Shown one piece after another: positions 16,889 through 26,905 of a stretch of 64,000 nucleotides of DNA. The DNA comes from JBBQUN01 sp963698395. Lineage in GTDB: Bacteria > Actinomycetota > Acidimicrobiia > Acidimicrobiales > SZUA-35. The notes under the pieces are model-generated. The model was not told where the DNA came from. It did no database searches and worked only from the letters and a program-made list of their open reading frames with translations. Position numbers and translations under genes: made by a program. Numbering within the stretch: position 1 is the first letter of the stretch; every line of letters begins with the position of its first letter. The stretch is from positions 372,001 through 436,000 of the forward strand of contig CAVOQQ010000004.1 in the NCBI GenBank assembly GCA_963698395.1. Direction: 5' to 3'.

Positions 16889-18307
16889 TCAGATGCAGGG
16901 ACCGTCGAATTCATAGCCGGCGAGCACGTCGGAGGTGAATGGGCCCTCTTCGAGGATCAAGCCCGAGCTACCGGCGTCGGCGCTGATGGGCTGGAGGTCG
17001 AAGGCCGTGGCATCGACGTCGTAAATGTAGCTCTCACGAACGAGGATGTCGTTGTAGTCGCCACCCCAGGACTGGTTCGGCGAAAGGCCCTTGAAGTCGA
17101 CGGTGACTTCACCGAGCGCAGCCACCATGCCGGCTCGGGTCATGTCGCCATTGGCGGCAGCCTTCTCGAGGAGGGTCTGGGCGATCATGCCTTCCATCCA
17201 ACCGGTGATGTACTGATCCGACAGCACGGCGTCGGGACGACGTTCGACCATGGCATCGATCATCTCCTGCATGCCCTCGGAGTCGTTGCCCTTCCAAGGA
17301 ACGGCATAGCCCGACTGCCAGTAGTACTCATCGAACTGGGGGGCCAGGTCGGTGCTGAGCAGCACTGGGTAGCTGAACGACGGGCCGTTGCCGGACCAGG
17401 CCGCTTCGAAGCCCTGGGAAACGGCGCCACCGAAGATGTCGGCGAGCTCACCGGGGGTCACGACGGTCCAGACCATGGTGGCACCCGAGCCGACGAGCTC
17501 GGAGATGATGGCCGTGCGGTCATCGCCGGCCACCGCACCGACGCCGTCGTAGACGACCTCGATACCGAGTTCCTCAGCAGCGATCTCGGCACCGGCGGCA
17601 CCGTCTTCGCCGTACTCACCGGGGCGAGAGATGATGGCCAACTTGGCCTCGAGCCCTTCGGACTCGACCTTCTCCTTGAGCCATGACACGCCGTTGATCG
17701 ATTCGGCGCAGTACGTGATCTGCTTCTCGACGACGGCGGAACCGATGTCGGGATCTGGCCAGAGCGAGGCCCAGGTCAGCGGGATGAGCAGCATGTTGTC
17801 GTCAGCTGCGTCTTCGGCAATGGCGGCGGTGATCGGAGAACCGGTGTTCTCGGTGATCATGAGCACGCCTTCTTCGGACTCTTGGGCGAGAATTTCGTAG
17901 TTCTCGATGCCCTTGGCCGTGTCGTAGCCCGAATCGATGATCTCGAGCTCGATCATACGGTCGGCGATGCCGCCGTTGTCGTTGACCCACTCCCAGTAGA
18001 CCTCCTGGGCGAGCACGATCTCCGACACCAACGCCGCGAACGGGCCGGACAGGTCGGCGTTGATACCAATGCGAATGGTGTCGTCGGTGACACCGAAGTC
18101 CGTGGCGATCTCGGCGGCAGGCTCGCCGGCCTCTTCGGGTGCTGCGGTGGTTTCCGTCGCTCCCTCGTCTCCGCCGTCGGTTTCGGTTTCGGTTTCGGTT
18201 GTGGTTTCGTCGCTGCCACCATCGGCGCCGTCGGAATCGCTACCACCGCAGGCGGCAGCAACCATTCCGAACGCCATGAGCAACGCAAGCAAACGCTTGA
18301 GTTTCAC
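16889..18307 (-). CDS. ABC importer substrate-binding lipoprotein (Leu/Ile/Val-binding type)
   Basis: 472 residues. GTG 18307 follows GGGAGA. The N-terminus KLKRLLALLMAFGMVAAACGG is a lipoprotein signal with Cys about residue 20. It leads into a Glu/Thr repeat linker (TETETETDGGDEG) and then a type I periplasmic-binding fold: DDTIRIGINADLSGPFAALVSEIV, VYWEWVNDNGGI, later ISRPGEYGEDGAAGAEIAAEELG. The protein is anchored outside the membrane to catch the substrate. The ligand cannot be read from the sequence; the acyl-CoA ligase in the same operon suggests a carboxylic acid rather than an amino acid. Confidence 0.85.
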   Translation of the reverse strand: MKLKRLLALLMAFGMVAAACGGSDSDGADGGSDETTTETETETDGGDEGATETTAAPEEAGEPAAEIATDFGVTDDTIRIGINADLSGPFAALVSEIVLAQEVYWEWVNDNGGIADRMIELEIIDSGYDTAKGIENYEILAQESEEGVLMITENTGSPITAAIAEDAADDNMLLIPLTWASLWPDPDIGSAVVEKQITYCAESINGVSWLKEKVESEGLEAKLAIISRPGEYGEDGAAGAEIAAEELGIEVVYDGVGAVAGDDRTAIISELVGSGATMVWTVVTPGELADIFGGAVSQGFEAAWSGNGPSFSYPVLLSTDLAPQFDEYYWQSGYAVPWKGNDSEGMQEMIDAMVERRPDAVLSDQYITGWMEGMIAQTLLEKAAANGDMTRAGMVAALGEVTVDFKGLSPNQSWGGDYNDILVRESYIYDVDATAFDLQPISADAGSSGLILEEGPFTSDVLAGYEFDGPCI

Positions 18308-18384
18308 GTTGTTTCTCCCTTTTGTGTTTCGAAGGCTCGACGGGTGCCGAGCCAGCGATGTCGTTGGTAGGTCTCGCCGCTCCG

Positions 18385-19692
18385 CTAATAGCTGAACGGC
18401 CATCCCTTCCAATAGTTCTTGAATTTCAACCAGATCCCGTAGAGCCCGAGTGGCTCGAAGATGAGGAACACCACGATCAACAAGCCAAAGATCACGAAGT
18501 TCCACTGGAACGTACTCATGGGCCAGCCCGGCGCGGTGGCCGACGTGGCGATGGGACCGAAGTTCCCTGCCGTGCCGTCGGTGAGCAACACGTTTGCGAA
18601 CCATCCGAGGGGGCCACTCGAGGTGGTCTTCTCCGAAAGCCAGGCGGTGAAGCGCTCGACCATGTCGGGAAGCAGCTCGACGAAGCCCGTGCCCATCAGG
18701 GTGCCGGCGATCGTGCCGGCGCCACCGATCAAGAGGATGGCGATGAAGTCGACGGAGAGCAACAGCCCGAAGTCGATCGGCGACACTCGACCGTTGTAGG
18801 AGGCGAACAGGGCGCCACCGATACCGGCGTAGAACGAGCTGATGGCGAAGGCCGTCCGCTTGTATTGGAACTCGGGAACACCCATCACCTCTGCCGCCAC
18901 GTCACGGTCACGAATGGCCTGGAGCGCCCGGCCGGTACGAGACCGAGCGAGGTTCTTGGCCAAGACGATGAAGAAGAGCAGGAAGCCGAAGATGAGCAAG
19001 AACTGCTTTTGCTCCTCGGTGACGTCGAGGAAACCGAACCATGTGCCGTCGGAGGTGAAATCGAGGATGGGGTCCTCTTCCTTCCACGCACGGAGTTGCA
19101 GCTTCGGCCACTTGCGTCCGGACTCGAAGTCGCCTGCGTACTCGGGCAGCATGCGTCCGAGGTGCAGGCCGATGAACACGAGCCCGACCGTCACGATGGC
19201 CAGGTACAGACCGCGCACCTTCACCGCTGCGGGAGCCACGATGATGCCGATGAGGGTGGCGACGATGCCGGCCATGGGCAGCCAGATCCAGATCGGCAGC
19301 CCGAGTCCACACTCCTGCGCTCGATCGAGGATGCCCAGCTGTTCGTGGAACGGGATGCACGCCTTGGCGCTGTCGCCCTCGCCGCCGAACACCACGGCGG
19401 CGTAGGCGCCCGTACCCATGAAGAAGGCGTGACCGAGCGACACCTGACCGGTCATGCCCACCAAGATGTTGAGCCCGAGAGCAACGATGGCGAAGGCCAG
19501 CGTCTTGGTCATCGGATTCAGCCAGGTGGCACCGAGCAAAGCGGTGAACGGCACTTCGAAGGGCGACACCCCGAGGCAGGCGAGGAACATCCAGAGCAGT
19601 GCGAATGCCACCATGCCCTTCTGGAATGTCGACGGAAAGATCGAGGCGTCTTCGTCGTAGGACGTGCGAAGTAGCGGGCGACCAACGGCCAT
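18385..19692 (-). CDS. livM: ABC importer permease LivM
   Basis: 435 residues with about ten hydrophobic segments. Family marks are LGLNILVGMTGQVSLGHAFFMGTGAYAA near residue 75, and the cytoplasmic coupling loop ARSRTGRALQAIRDRDVAAEVMGV. A 50-residue insert with CIPFHEQLGILDRAQECG lies between early helices. The stop of livH lies one base before its ATG on the coding strand, so the permeases are tightly linked. Confidence 0.92.
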   Translation of the reverse strand: MAVGRPLLRTSYDEDASIFPSTFQKGMVAFALLWMFLACLGVSPFEVPFTALLGATWLNPMTKTLAFAIVALGLNILVGMTGQVSLGHAFFMGTGAYAAVVFGGEGDSAKACIPFHEQLGILDRAQECGLGLPIWIWLPMAGIVATLIGIIVAPAAVKVRGLYLAIVTVGLVFIGLHLGRMLPEYAGDFESGRKWPKLQLRAWKEEDPILDFTSDGTWFGFLDVTEEQKQFLLIFGFLLFFIVLAKNLARSRTGRALQAIRDRDVAAEVMGVPEFQYKRTAFAISSFYAGIGGALFASYNGRVSPIDFGLLLSVDFIAILLIGGAGTIAGTLMGTGFVELLPDMVERFTAWLSEKTTSSGPLGWFANVLLTDGTAGNFGPIATSATAPGWPMSTFQWNFVIFGLLIVVFLIFEPLGLYGIWLKFKNYWKGWPFSY

Positions 19693-19693
19693 G

Positions 19694-20710
19694 TCAGACC
19701 CTCCGGATTTCTGCGGTACCGAACAGCCCGTAGGGCTTCACGAGCAAGACGACCAACATCACGATGTAGGGAACGATCGTGGAATAGCCCGGGCCGAGGA
19801 TGTCGTTGTAGCCCGAGAGGTACTCACCGGCGAACACCTCGAACGAGGCGATGATCAACCCGCCGTAGAGCGCCCCCATCACCGAGTCGAGGCCACCGAG
19901 GATGATGACGGGCAGTACCCGGAACGCCAGGATGGTGTGGACCTCCTGACTCACCGCTCCACCAGGCGGGAACGGTGCCATGCCGAACATGATGGCACCG
20001 AGCGCTGCGACCGAGGCTCCGAGTGCCCACGAGATCGAGAAGATCCGACCCACGTTGATGCCCTGGGCCATGGCGGCCTCTTGATCGAAGGCGACCGCTC
20101 GCATGGCGATGCCGAGACGTGAGCGGTAGAAGAGCAAGATGGCAGCGAAGCCGATCAGTGCTGCGACCGCAGCCGCCAGGTAGCTCTTCGGGATGATGGC
20201 CCCGGCCACTTCCCAGGTTTCGGTCTTCCACGGCACGCCCAGGTTGCGGGAGCTGATGGCGGTGGCATCTCGGTTGAACGGCGTGAGCGCCACCTCGAGT
20301 CCCAGCGTGACCACCGCGAGCGCGAACAGTGGTTGTCCGACCAACGGGCGGATGGCCACCCTCTCGAGCACCACCGCCAGCAGCGCAGCGAAGAGCATGG
20401 CGATCACGATGTGGAGCATCCACAGCGGGATGCTGGCCGTCTCGCCTACTGCGGGAGCCAAGGGGTTGGTGAAGGGCAGGAAGGGAAATCCCCGATCGGC
20501 GATGAGGATCGACATGAAGATGGCACCAGCCATCGACAACCCGCCGGTTGCGAAGTTCAGCACCTGGCTGGCCTTGAACACCAGCACGAATCCCAAGGCA
20601 ACCAGCGCATACACGCAGCCGAGGGCTATGGATTTGGTCACGGTCTGGATGAAGGTCGCACTGGCCGAGGCAAACAGGTACGAGCCGACGTTGAGCGAGA
20701 GGGCGATCAT
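19694..20710 (-). CDS. livH: ABC importer permease LivH
   Basis: 338 residues with about eight membrane segments. Shows IALGCVYALVALGFVLVFKASQVLNFATGG, the coupling loop YRSRLGIAMRAVAFDQEAAMAQGINV, and ILGGLDSVMGALYGG, as in LivH permeases. It begins inside the stop of the acyl-CoA ligase gene (ATGA), direct evidence that ligase and transporter are translated together. Confidence 0.93.
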   Translation of the reverse strand: MIALSLNVGSYLFASASATFIQTVTKSIALGCVYALVALGFVLVFKASQVLNFATGGLSMAGAIFMSILIADRGFPFLPFTNPLAPAVGETASIPLWMLHIVIAMLFAALLAVVLERVAIRPLVGQPLFALAVVTLGLEVALTPFNRDATAISSRNLGVPWKTETWEVAGAIIPKSYLAAAVAALIGFAAILLFYRSRLGIAMRAVAFDQEAAMAQGINVGRIFSISWALGASVAALGAIMFGMAPFPPGGAVSQEVHTILAFRVLPVIILGGLDSVMGALYGGLIIASFEVFAGEYLSGYNDILGPGYSTIVPYIVMLVVLLVKPYGLFGTAEIRRV

Positions 20711-22590
20711 TGGTACATCGACTCCACGAGGTCATGGAAGGACTCGCCGACGGCGGATCGCTTCAGCTTCTGGGTAGCGGTGAGATCGCCGTCTTCGTGA
20801 TCGAGTTCCTTTGGCAGCAGGCGGTAGGCCTTGATGCCTTCCACCCGAGCAAACTTCTCGTTGGTCCGCTGGACCTCGGCGTCGATCAACGTGATGACCT
20901 CTTCCTTCTCGGTGAGATCTCGATAGGTCGTGTAGGGAAGGCCCTTGCCGAGCGCCCAGTTGCCGACCGTCTCGAGCTCGATGGCGATGAGCGCCGTGAG
21001 GTACTTGCGACCGTCGCCGATCACCATGGCCTCACTGATGTAGGGCGAGGTCTTGAGCGTGTTCTCGATCTCGGATGGCGAGATGTTCTTGCCGCCGGAG
21101 GTGATGATGATGTGCTTGATCCGGTCGACGATCTTGATGTGAGTGCCCTCGACCCATTCACCGACATCGCCCGTCTTCAACCAGCCATCTTCGGTCATCG
21201 TCTCGGCGGTCTGCTCGGGCTTGCCCCAGTAGCCGGCAAACACCGCAGCGTGTTTTGTCTGGATCTCACCGGTCTCGGCATCGATTCGAACGCCGTCCTT
21301 GATGGCCGGATACGGCTCGCCGACCGTGCCCAGGATGACCCGACCGGCAAGGTTTGCCGTGGCAACGGCGGTGTTCTCGGTCTGGCCGTAGAGCTCGAAG
21401 ACGTCGAGCCCGATGCCCTGGAAGAACTCGAGCACTTCGGGGGCGATCGGTGCCGCACCCGAACCGGCGTAGCGCACCTTGCGGAGCCCGAGACGATCAC
21501 GCAACGCCCGGAAGACGAAAACCCAGCCGAACGCGTAAGCGATTCGGGTAGCCGGGGTCCACGACCCCTTGTTCTCGGTGCGTTTGCGGCCGATCCAGCC
21601 GGCGAGAATCATGAACCGTTTGAAGACGAACTTCTTCACGCGGCTGGCATCGTTGCCTTTGATGATGACGCTGGCGTGCAGCTTCTCCCAGATGCGAGGC
21701 ACTGCGAAGAACAGCGTTGGCTGCACCTCTCGCAGGTTCGCATTGACCGATCCGACGCCCTCGGCGAAGTTCAGCTTCGAGGAGTAGGCGACCAGGTGCC
21801 AGGTGGAGAAGATGCGCTCGGCGATGTGGCACAGCGGCAGGTAGGTGAGGATCTCGTCGTCAGGGCCGGGGAGCTTGCCGCCGCGGATGCGTTCGGGCGT
21901 CCCGATGATGGTGTCGATACCGAAGGTCGCATTGGCATTCGTGAGCATGGCGCCCTTGGGCGGGCCGGTGGTGCCCGAGGTGTAGACAAGGGTCATCACG
22001 TCGTCGGCCTCGGCCGCAGCCATGAGATCGGTCACGGCGTTGGGGTGCGACGCCCGGTGATGACGACCGAGATCGAGGAAATCCTTCCAGTCGAGCAGCC
22101 GAGGATCGTCGTAGCTCCGAACGCCGCGCTCCTCGATGTAGATGATCCGCTCGAGAACCGGGAAGGCATCGGCCGGTGAGTCCTCGATGATCTTGTCGAC
22201 CTGTTCCTGGTCTTCGGCCAGGATGATCTTCGCGCCACAGTCGTTGAGGGTGTACTCCACCTCGGCTGCCGGGTTCGTCGGATACAACCCGACGGTGATG
22301 CCCCGGATGGCGACGGTCGCAAGGTCGAGCACGACCCACTCCGGACGGTCCTCGGCGTGGATGGCGATGCGATCGCCGACGCCGGCACCGAGCGAGAGCA
22401 GTCCGTGTGCGGCGTTGAGCACCGTCTCCCAGGTGTGTGCCCAGGTCCACTCGTTCCAGATGCCGAGGTCCTTGTGGCGCATCGCCACACTCTCCGGGCT
22501 CTTGTGAGCCCATGCGGCTGCTCTCGAGGCAACCGTCGGATAGCCAGCCCCGGCGGACTGGGACGTGGATGATGGTGCCGTGACGGCCAT
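20707..22590 (-). CDS. Long-chain-fatty-acid-CoA ligase (FadD-like)
   Basis: 627 residues. Forms acyl-CoA from a free carboxylic acid, ATP and CoA. AMP-binding motif LVYTSGTTGPPKGAMLTNAN, then ELYGQTENTAVAT, WLKTGDVGEWVEGTHIKIVDRIKHIIITSGGKNISPSEIE, and a C-terminal TATQKLKR lysine motif. The length and the FAVPRIWEKLHASV segment match the long-chain (FACL) branch. Start is ATG 22590 after GGGGACC. First gene of the operon that continues into livH, livM, the binding protein, livF and livG. The acid it activates is probably the one the importer delivers. Confidence 0.9.
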   Translation of the reverse strand: MAVTAPSSTSQSAGAGYPTVASRAAAWAHKSPESVAMRHKDLGIWNEWTWAHTWETVLNAAHGLLSLGAGVGDRIAIHAEDRPEWVVLDLATVAIRGITVGLYPTNPAAEVEYTLNDCGAKIILAEDQEQVDKIIEDSPADAFPVLERIIYIEERGVRSYDDPRLLDWKDFLDLGRHHRASHPNAVTDLMAAAEADDVMTLVYTSGTTGPPKGAMLTNANATFGIDTIIGTPERIRGGKLPGPDDEILTYLPLCHIAERIFSTWHLVAYSSKLNFAEGVGSVNANLREVQPTLFFAVPRIWEKLHASVIIKGNDASRVKKFVFKRFMILAGWIGRKRTENKGSWTPATRIAYAFGWVFVFRALRDRLGLRKVRYAGSGAAPIAPEVLEFFQGIGLDVFELYGQTENTAVATANLAGRVILGTVGEPYPAIKDGVRIDAETGEIQTKHAAVFAGYWGKPEQTAETMTEDGWLKTGDVGEWVEGTHIKIVDRIKHIIITSGGKNISPSEIENTLKTSPYISEAMVIGDGRKYLTALIAIELETVGNWALGKGLPYTTYRDLTEKEEVITLIDAEVQRTNEKFARVEGIKAYRLLPKELDHEDGDLTATQKLKRSAVGESFHDLVESMYQ

Positions 22591-22781
22591 GTGGTCCCCT
22601 TGTCGACGTCGGTGGCAGCAACGGGTCGATCCCGCTGCTCCAAGCAACAGGGGCGAACCATAGTGAGACAAGGGTCACGGATCAACTACTTCTGCAAAGG
22701 CCTTCACGATCGACACGAAAATGCGACATTCCGAACGCGGCCCGAACCGGCGCTCAGCCTCTCGAACAGACGGGTGAGCGG

Positions 22782-23828
22782 TCAGTAGCCCGCTTCGACA
22801 TCGACCTCACCAGCGAGTTCGGTGCTGGCGGCAAAACGGCGAACGTTGTCGGTGATGTGGTCGGCGAGCAACGGGATCCCCATCTCCGGGGTGTTGCCGA
22901 CGTGGGGCGTGATGATGACCCGCGGCTCGCTCCAGAGCGGATGTCCTTCGGGGAGCGGCTCGGGGTCGGTGACGTCCAACCCGGCGCCGCCGATCGCGCC
23001 CCGACGCACGGCGTCGACCAGGGCGTCGGTGTCGATGTGGCCGCCCCGGGCGACGTTGACGATCCACGCCGAGGGTTTCATCACCTCGAACTCGGCTGCG
23101 CCGAGGACGCCACGGGTCTCATCGGTGAGCGCCAGGGCGAGGACGACGAGGTCGGCGTCGGCCAGCACCTCGAGTCGTTGGTCGAGCGTCACCACACGAT
23201 GGGCACCCGCGACCGGATCGGCCTGTCGCCGCACGACGGTGACGCAACAATCGAACGGCTCGAGCATGGGCAACAGGGCTTCGGTGATGCCACCGGCACC
23301 GAAGACGACGACGTTCGCTCCGACCAGGTTGGTCCCCCTGGGCGCCGACCAGGCGGTCGACCGGGCGTAGGTGGCCAGACCACGCATGCCCGCCAGCCCC
23401 AACATGAGCGCATGTTCGGCGACCGGTGAGGCGTAGACCCCTTTGGCCGCCGTCCAGACTCGACGGTCGCCGTTGGCGTTGTGCGTGTCGAGGAACGGCA
23501 CGAACGGCTCGATCCCCGCGAAGGGCAAGCCGATCCACCGAACGCCCGGGCCCCTGGCGATGATCTCGGGGAATGCCGCGACGGCGCGGGCGTCGGCCCA
23601 GACGAGCGCTTCGGCCTGTTCGATGGCAACGACTTCGCCGCCACCCGTGGTGACGGCGAGTTCGAGCGATGCCGCACGACCGGACTTCGGTTCGACCGCC
23701 ACCCTCGGCGGCCGGCCGTGACCGACTCGATCGACGGCAGCAGGGCCGGAGGAGACGGCAGACTCAGAGGACACAGAATCAGAGGACACAGAATCAGAGG
23801 ACACAGAAGATGCAGGGGTGGCGTTCAT
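22782..23828 (-). CDS. D-isomer-specific 2-hydroxyacid dehydrogenase family protein
   Basis: 348 residues from ATG 23828. The NAD-binding Rossmann segment ANVVVFGAGGITEALLPML and the catalytic trio are visible: Arg in NVARGG, Glu in DPEPLPEGHPL and His in ITPHVGNTPEM. It should interconvert a 2-keto and a 2-hydroxy acid with NAD(P)H; the substrate is unknown. Residues 8-28 are a Ser-rich repeat from a 15-bp tandem array. A longer open frame to 24020 overlaps the neighbouring MMPL gene and is not supported. The MMPL gene ends 19 bases upstream on the same strand, so they may be co-transcribed. Confidence 0.85.
   Translation of the reverse strand: MNATPASSVSSDSVSSDSVSSESAVSSGPAAVDRVGHGRPPRVAVEPKSGRAASLELAVTTGGGEVVAIEQAEALVWADARAVAAFPEIIARGPGVRWIGLPFAGIEPFVPFLDTHNANGDRRVWTAAKGVYASPVAEHALMLGLAGMRGLATYARSTAWSAPRGTNLVGANVVVFGAGGITEALLPMLEPFDCCVTVVRRQADPVAGAHRVVTLDQRLEVLADADLVVLALALTDETRGVLGAAEFEVMKPSAWIVNVARGGHIDTDALVDAVRRGAIGGAGLDVTDPEPLPEGHPLWSEPRVIITPHVGNTPEMGIPLLADHITDNVRRFAASTELAGEVDVEAGY
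23760..23804. repeat. 15-bp tandem repeat, three units, inside the dehydrogenase gene
   Basis: Units at 23760-23774 (one change), 23775-23789 and 23790-23804 encode the serine-rich SSDSV/SSESA repeats near the N-terminus, outside the enzyme fold. In frame. Confidence 0.88.
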
Positions 23829-23847
23829 CCCTGCATCTTTACCCTCT

Positions 23848-26634
23848 TCAGACCGTGAGTGCGACCGTGGGCGCGATCGCCGGCACGGGTGCGGCGATGG
23901 AGTCGGCGGCGGTACCGAGATCGACCGCTTCGGCGATGCGGTAGCGACCCGAGGGATCCTGCGCCAGCCAGAGCATGCCCTCACGCCGCTCGGGACGACG
24001 AACGCCGAGCAAGCGGCCATCTCGGTCCATGAGGCGACGCTCGGGGTGGTCGACGGTGATGGCGATGGTGACGGGTGACGAGGCGTCGACCGCCTGGACC
24101 TTCACGAGCCGAGGACCCTTGCCGACGACCCGGAATCCGTTGGATCGGAGGGCGAGGTTGTGCTCGACCAGCTCGTCGAATACCGGGGTGTTCTCGACGA
24201 AGACCGTGGAGAGCTCGGCGTTCGCCGGATCGTTCTGGAAGCTGAACTCGGCCCGCAACAGCCCCTGCACGATTCGCCGCCACTGCGGGTCGATCAGGGG
24301 TCGGGTCTCGACAGCACCGTGCTCGTCGTCGAGGCGGTCGGTTGAGCGGCGATTGGGGAACATGTCAGAACCTCCGTTGGCGTCCACGATCTGAGCAGCA
24401 CTGAGCCCATCGGCCGCCGACGCCTGGTCGTGAATGGTTGCCATCGACGTTGCGATTGCGGCAGCATTGGCCGCTCCGTTGGCGAGCACGGTCGACGAGC
24501 CGGAAGCAAGCACCGGGGGCGTCGACCCCGAGGTGCCGGTGAGCTCGGCCAGGCGAGCGCTCGGGCGTCGAGCGGCTTCGGCGTCGAGGAACGAGACATA
24601 GAAGAGGCGCTCGCCCAGCAGCGCCGGTCGCAGCAGCCAGGTGCCGATCAGGAGCTCGACGATCATGACCGCAGCCAGTCCGATGCCGAGGCGTCGAGCG
24701 ATCTCGAGGTCGCTGGCGAGCAGCCCCATGCCGCACACGGCGACGACGGCCATGCCGACGACGGCCGCCCGCCCCTCGGTGCGCAGTGCTTCGGTCATGC
24801 GATCGTTGTCGATGTCGGCATGGTCGAAGCCCGACTGCTCGGCCGACTCCATGGCGCCCGGGTCGGCGGCGATCACGTCCTCGATACTCGAATCCTGCAT
24901 GGCGAGACGACGGAGGACACCGAGTTCGAAGAGCCCGACACCGAGGGACACCACCAACGCGATGATCTGGAGTTCGCTCATGGTGGCATCGCCGACGACC
25001 ACGCTGTACACGCCGAGCGCTCCGCCGACCCCGACGAGGCGGGTGACGGCAACGATCGCCGCGGTCGTGCGGGAACCGACGATGACGAAGGCGGCGATGG
25101 CGCCGCCGGCAGCGAGGGCGACGACGAGCAGGATCAGCAGTCCGGATCCGGATTCTGCGGCACGCAGCGCATCGGCAGGCACACCCGAGAGGGTGATCTC
25201 GAGACCCGGGACATCGACGCTGCGAACCATGTCGTTCAGCTCGCGAGCCCCGATCGAGCGAGCCGAAACGCTGGGGGTGACCACGGCGAGGACGTCGTCG
25301 TCCTGCACGAACCGGTCGGCTTGGGCAGCAACGACCAGCGTGCCGTCGACATAGCGGCCCGACGCACTCTCGACCCAGCCGACGCTCGGCATGGCCGAAA
25401 CCGTGCGGGCCCAGGCCGACAGCTGCTCCGGTCGAACGACACCGTCGCTGCTGCCGATGGTGGCGAGCAGCGCCGACGTGGGATCACCACCGGTGGATCG
25501 CAGCGTTTCGGCGACCGAGCGGGAGGTGACGCCCGACGGCAGCGCTGATTCATCGAGCAGTTCGCCGCTGGGCATCCGGGTGGCGAAGGCGCCGAGACAG
25601 AGCAGGAAGATGCCGAAACCGGCGAGGATCGGGGTCGGCACATCGCGCCCATCGGGCAGATGCAGGCGGAACAGCCGGTCGTCATCCTCGTCTGGCACCT
25701 GTTGCAGCGTGGCGAGCATGGCGGGAAGCACCGCGAAGGTCACGATCGCTGCGACGATCGAGCCGATCGCCACACCGGTGGCCGGTGTGCGAGAGGCACC
25801 GACGATCTCGAGGAGCACCGCCGCACCGATCAGGCCGCCGACGAGGAGTGCGAGTTCGGGGAGCAGGAGCCGGATCGCCGACCGGATCGATGCCGCCGGA
25901 TCGTCACCCTGGGGTTGTTTGAACCATTCGAGGAGCCGGAAGGCCAGCACCGACGACACCAGGACGCCGGCGAGCACCGCCGGGACGCCCGTGGTCGACA
26001 ACGACCCGTCGAAGCGGCCCACCGACTGGGCCCCGAGCAGGCCGGCGGTCAGCGTCGCCAGGGCGACCGAGGCGGCGACCGCGAGGCCGTAGCGACCGCC
26101 GACCGACACCGTGACCATGACGGCGAGGAGAATCATGACCGGGGCGATCGCGACGAGAAGCGAACGGTTGAGACGGTCGAGGAGATCGCGGTCGGCAACG
26201 GCACGTCCGCCGACGAGCGCCGGGGTGCCGGGCATGACGGAGGTGACCGTGGCGGAGATGGTCGTGAGCAACTCGGCATCGGCGGTGTCGTCGATCGAGA
26301 CGTACACGGCCTGTCGACCGCTCGAAACGGCTTCGGTCGCCACCGAATGCACACCGTCGAGGGCTCGCAGGGCCGGCAGGAGGTCGTCGCTGATGGTGAC
26401 GGCGATGTCGTCATTGCCCTTCGCTCCGACCAGCAGCGTGACGTCGGGCAGATCGCCCGGCTCGACCCCCGACATGCCGAGCTGCTGGGTCGACATCATC
26501 GGACGTGCCGTACCGATCGACGCCAGCGCGGTGCCCGCCAACAGCAAGAACACGATCGCAGACAACACGACGAGGGCGAAGCGCCGCAGAGAGGCAGAAC
26601 TCGCCGGAAAGGTCAAAACACGAGCTGGAGCCAC
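23848..26634 (-). CDS. MMPL/RND-type membrane transport protein
   Basis: 928 residues with about twelve hydrophobic segments in two sets, each after a large extracytoplasmic loop, as in MMPL/RND transporters of actinobacteria that export lipids or lipid-linked molecules. Segments include ALVVLSAIVFLLLAGTALA at the start, VAIAPVMILLAVMVTVSVGGRYGLAVAASV, and a second half with GLLILLVVALAAGGAIAAFVIVG. A cytoplasmic C-terminal tail of about 240 residues holds the NRRSTDRLDDEHG region and a small alpha/beta-looking domain (TVFVENTPVFDELVEHNLAL). GTG 26634 is preceded by GAGGA. Cargo is unknown. Confidence 0.75.
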   Translation of the reverse strand: MAPARVLTFPASSASLRRFALVVLSAIVFLLLAGTALASIGTARPMMSTQQLGMSGVEPGDLPDVTLLVGAKGNDDIAVTISDDLLPALRALDGVHSVATEAVSSGRQAVYVSIDDTADAELLTTISATVTSVMPGTPALVGGRAVADRDLLDRLNRSLLVAIAPVMILLAVMVTVSVGGRYGLAVAASVALATLTAGLLGAQSVGRFDGSLSTTGVPAVLAGVLVSSVLAFRLLEWFKQPQGDDPAASIRSAIRLLLPELALLVGGLIGAAVLLEIVGASRTPATGVAIGSIVAAIVTFAVLPAMLATLQQVPDEDDDRLFRLHLPDGRDVPTPILAGFGIFLLCLGAFATRMPSGELLDESALPSGVTSRSVAETLRSTGGDPTSALLATIGSSDGVVRPEQLSAWARTVSAMPSVGWVESASGRYVDGTLVVAAQADRFVQDDDVLAVVTPSVSARSIGARELNDMVRSVDVPGLEITLSGVPADALRAAESGSGLLILLVVALAAGGAIAAFVIVGSRTTAAIVAVTRLVGVGGALGVYSVVVGDATMSELQIIALVVSLGVGLFELGVLRRLAMQDSSIEDVIAADPGAMESAEQSGFDHADIDNDRMTEALRTEGRAAVVGMAVVAVCGMGLLASDLEIARRLGIGLAAVMIVELLIGTWLLRPALLGERLFYVSFLDAEAARRPSARLAELTGTSGSTPPVLASGSSTVLANGAANAAAIATSMATIHDQASAADGLSAAQIVDANGGSDMFPNRRSTDRLDDEHGAVETRPLIDPQWRRIVQGLLRAEFSFQNDPANAELSTVFVENTPVFDELVEHNLALRSNGFRVVGKGPRLVKVQAVDASSPVTIAITVDHPERRLMDRDGRLLGVRRPERREGMLWLAQDPSGRYRIAEAVDLGTAADSIAAPVPAIAPTVALTV

Positions 26635-26905
26635 AAAACATCCTCATCGGCACCAACTCCGCCCGCTGGGTAGCGTAGTCGGCACGTTCCGTGGCAATCG
26701 ACGATCGCCGGAAAAACCCGTGTCACCAGGGCAAAGTTCGCAGAGAGCGTCCGCTCCAACGCCCCACGTAGCGACGACCCAACGGCTCGTCACCGTCGGT
26801 TACCCTGCCTCCCGGGCCGACTGCGATGGTCGGCTCGCGGCGACACACGGTCACCGGAAATCCCTGGCCACGCCGTTGCGGCGGTGTGCCACGAAAGGCA
26901 GTGAC
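26635..26905. other. Intergenic region between divergent MMPL and DUF937 genes
   Basis: 271 bases with promoters for both directions expected. No open frame or repeat that I can support lies here. A TACGCT on the minus strand near 26672-26677 could be the MMPL -10 box, and TACCCT near 26802 could serve the DUF937 gene; both are weak guesses. Confidence 0.3.

Noticed and set aside
18181..18206. Six-base repeat in the binding-protein gene
   Set aside because: It simply encodes the Thr-Glu linker after the lipobox, common in actinobacterial lipoproteins; not listed as a separate repeat.
22782..24020. 412-residue version of the 2-hydroxyacid dehydrogenase
   Set aside because: The extra 64 residues are in another frame of the MMPL gene's 3' end and are Arg/Ser-rich noise; ATG 23828 begins the plausible protein.
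26111..26905. N-terminal extension of the DUF937 protein
   Set aside because: It is antisense to the MMPL gene and intergenic DNA; a ribosome site supports ATG 26906.
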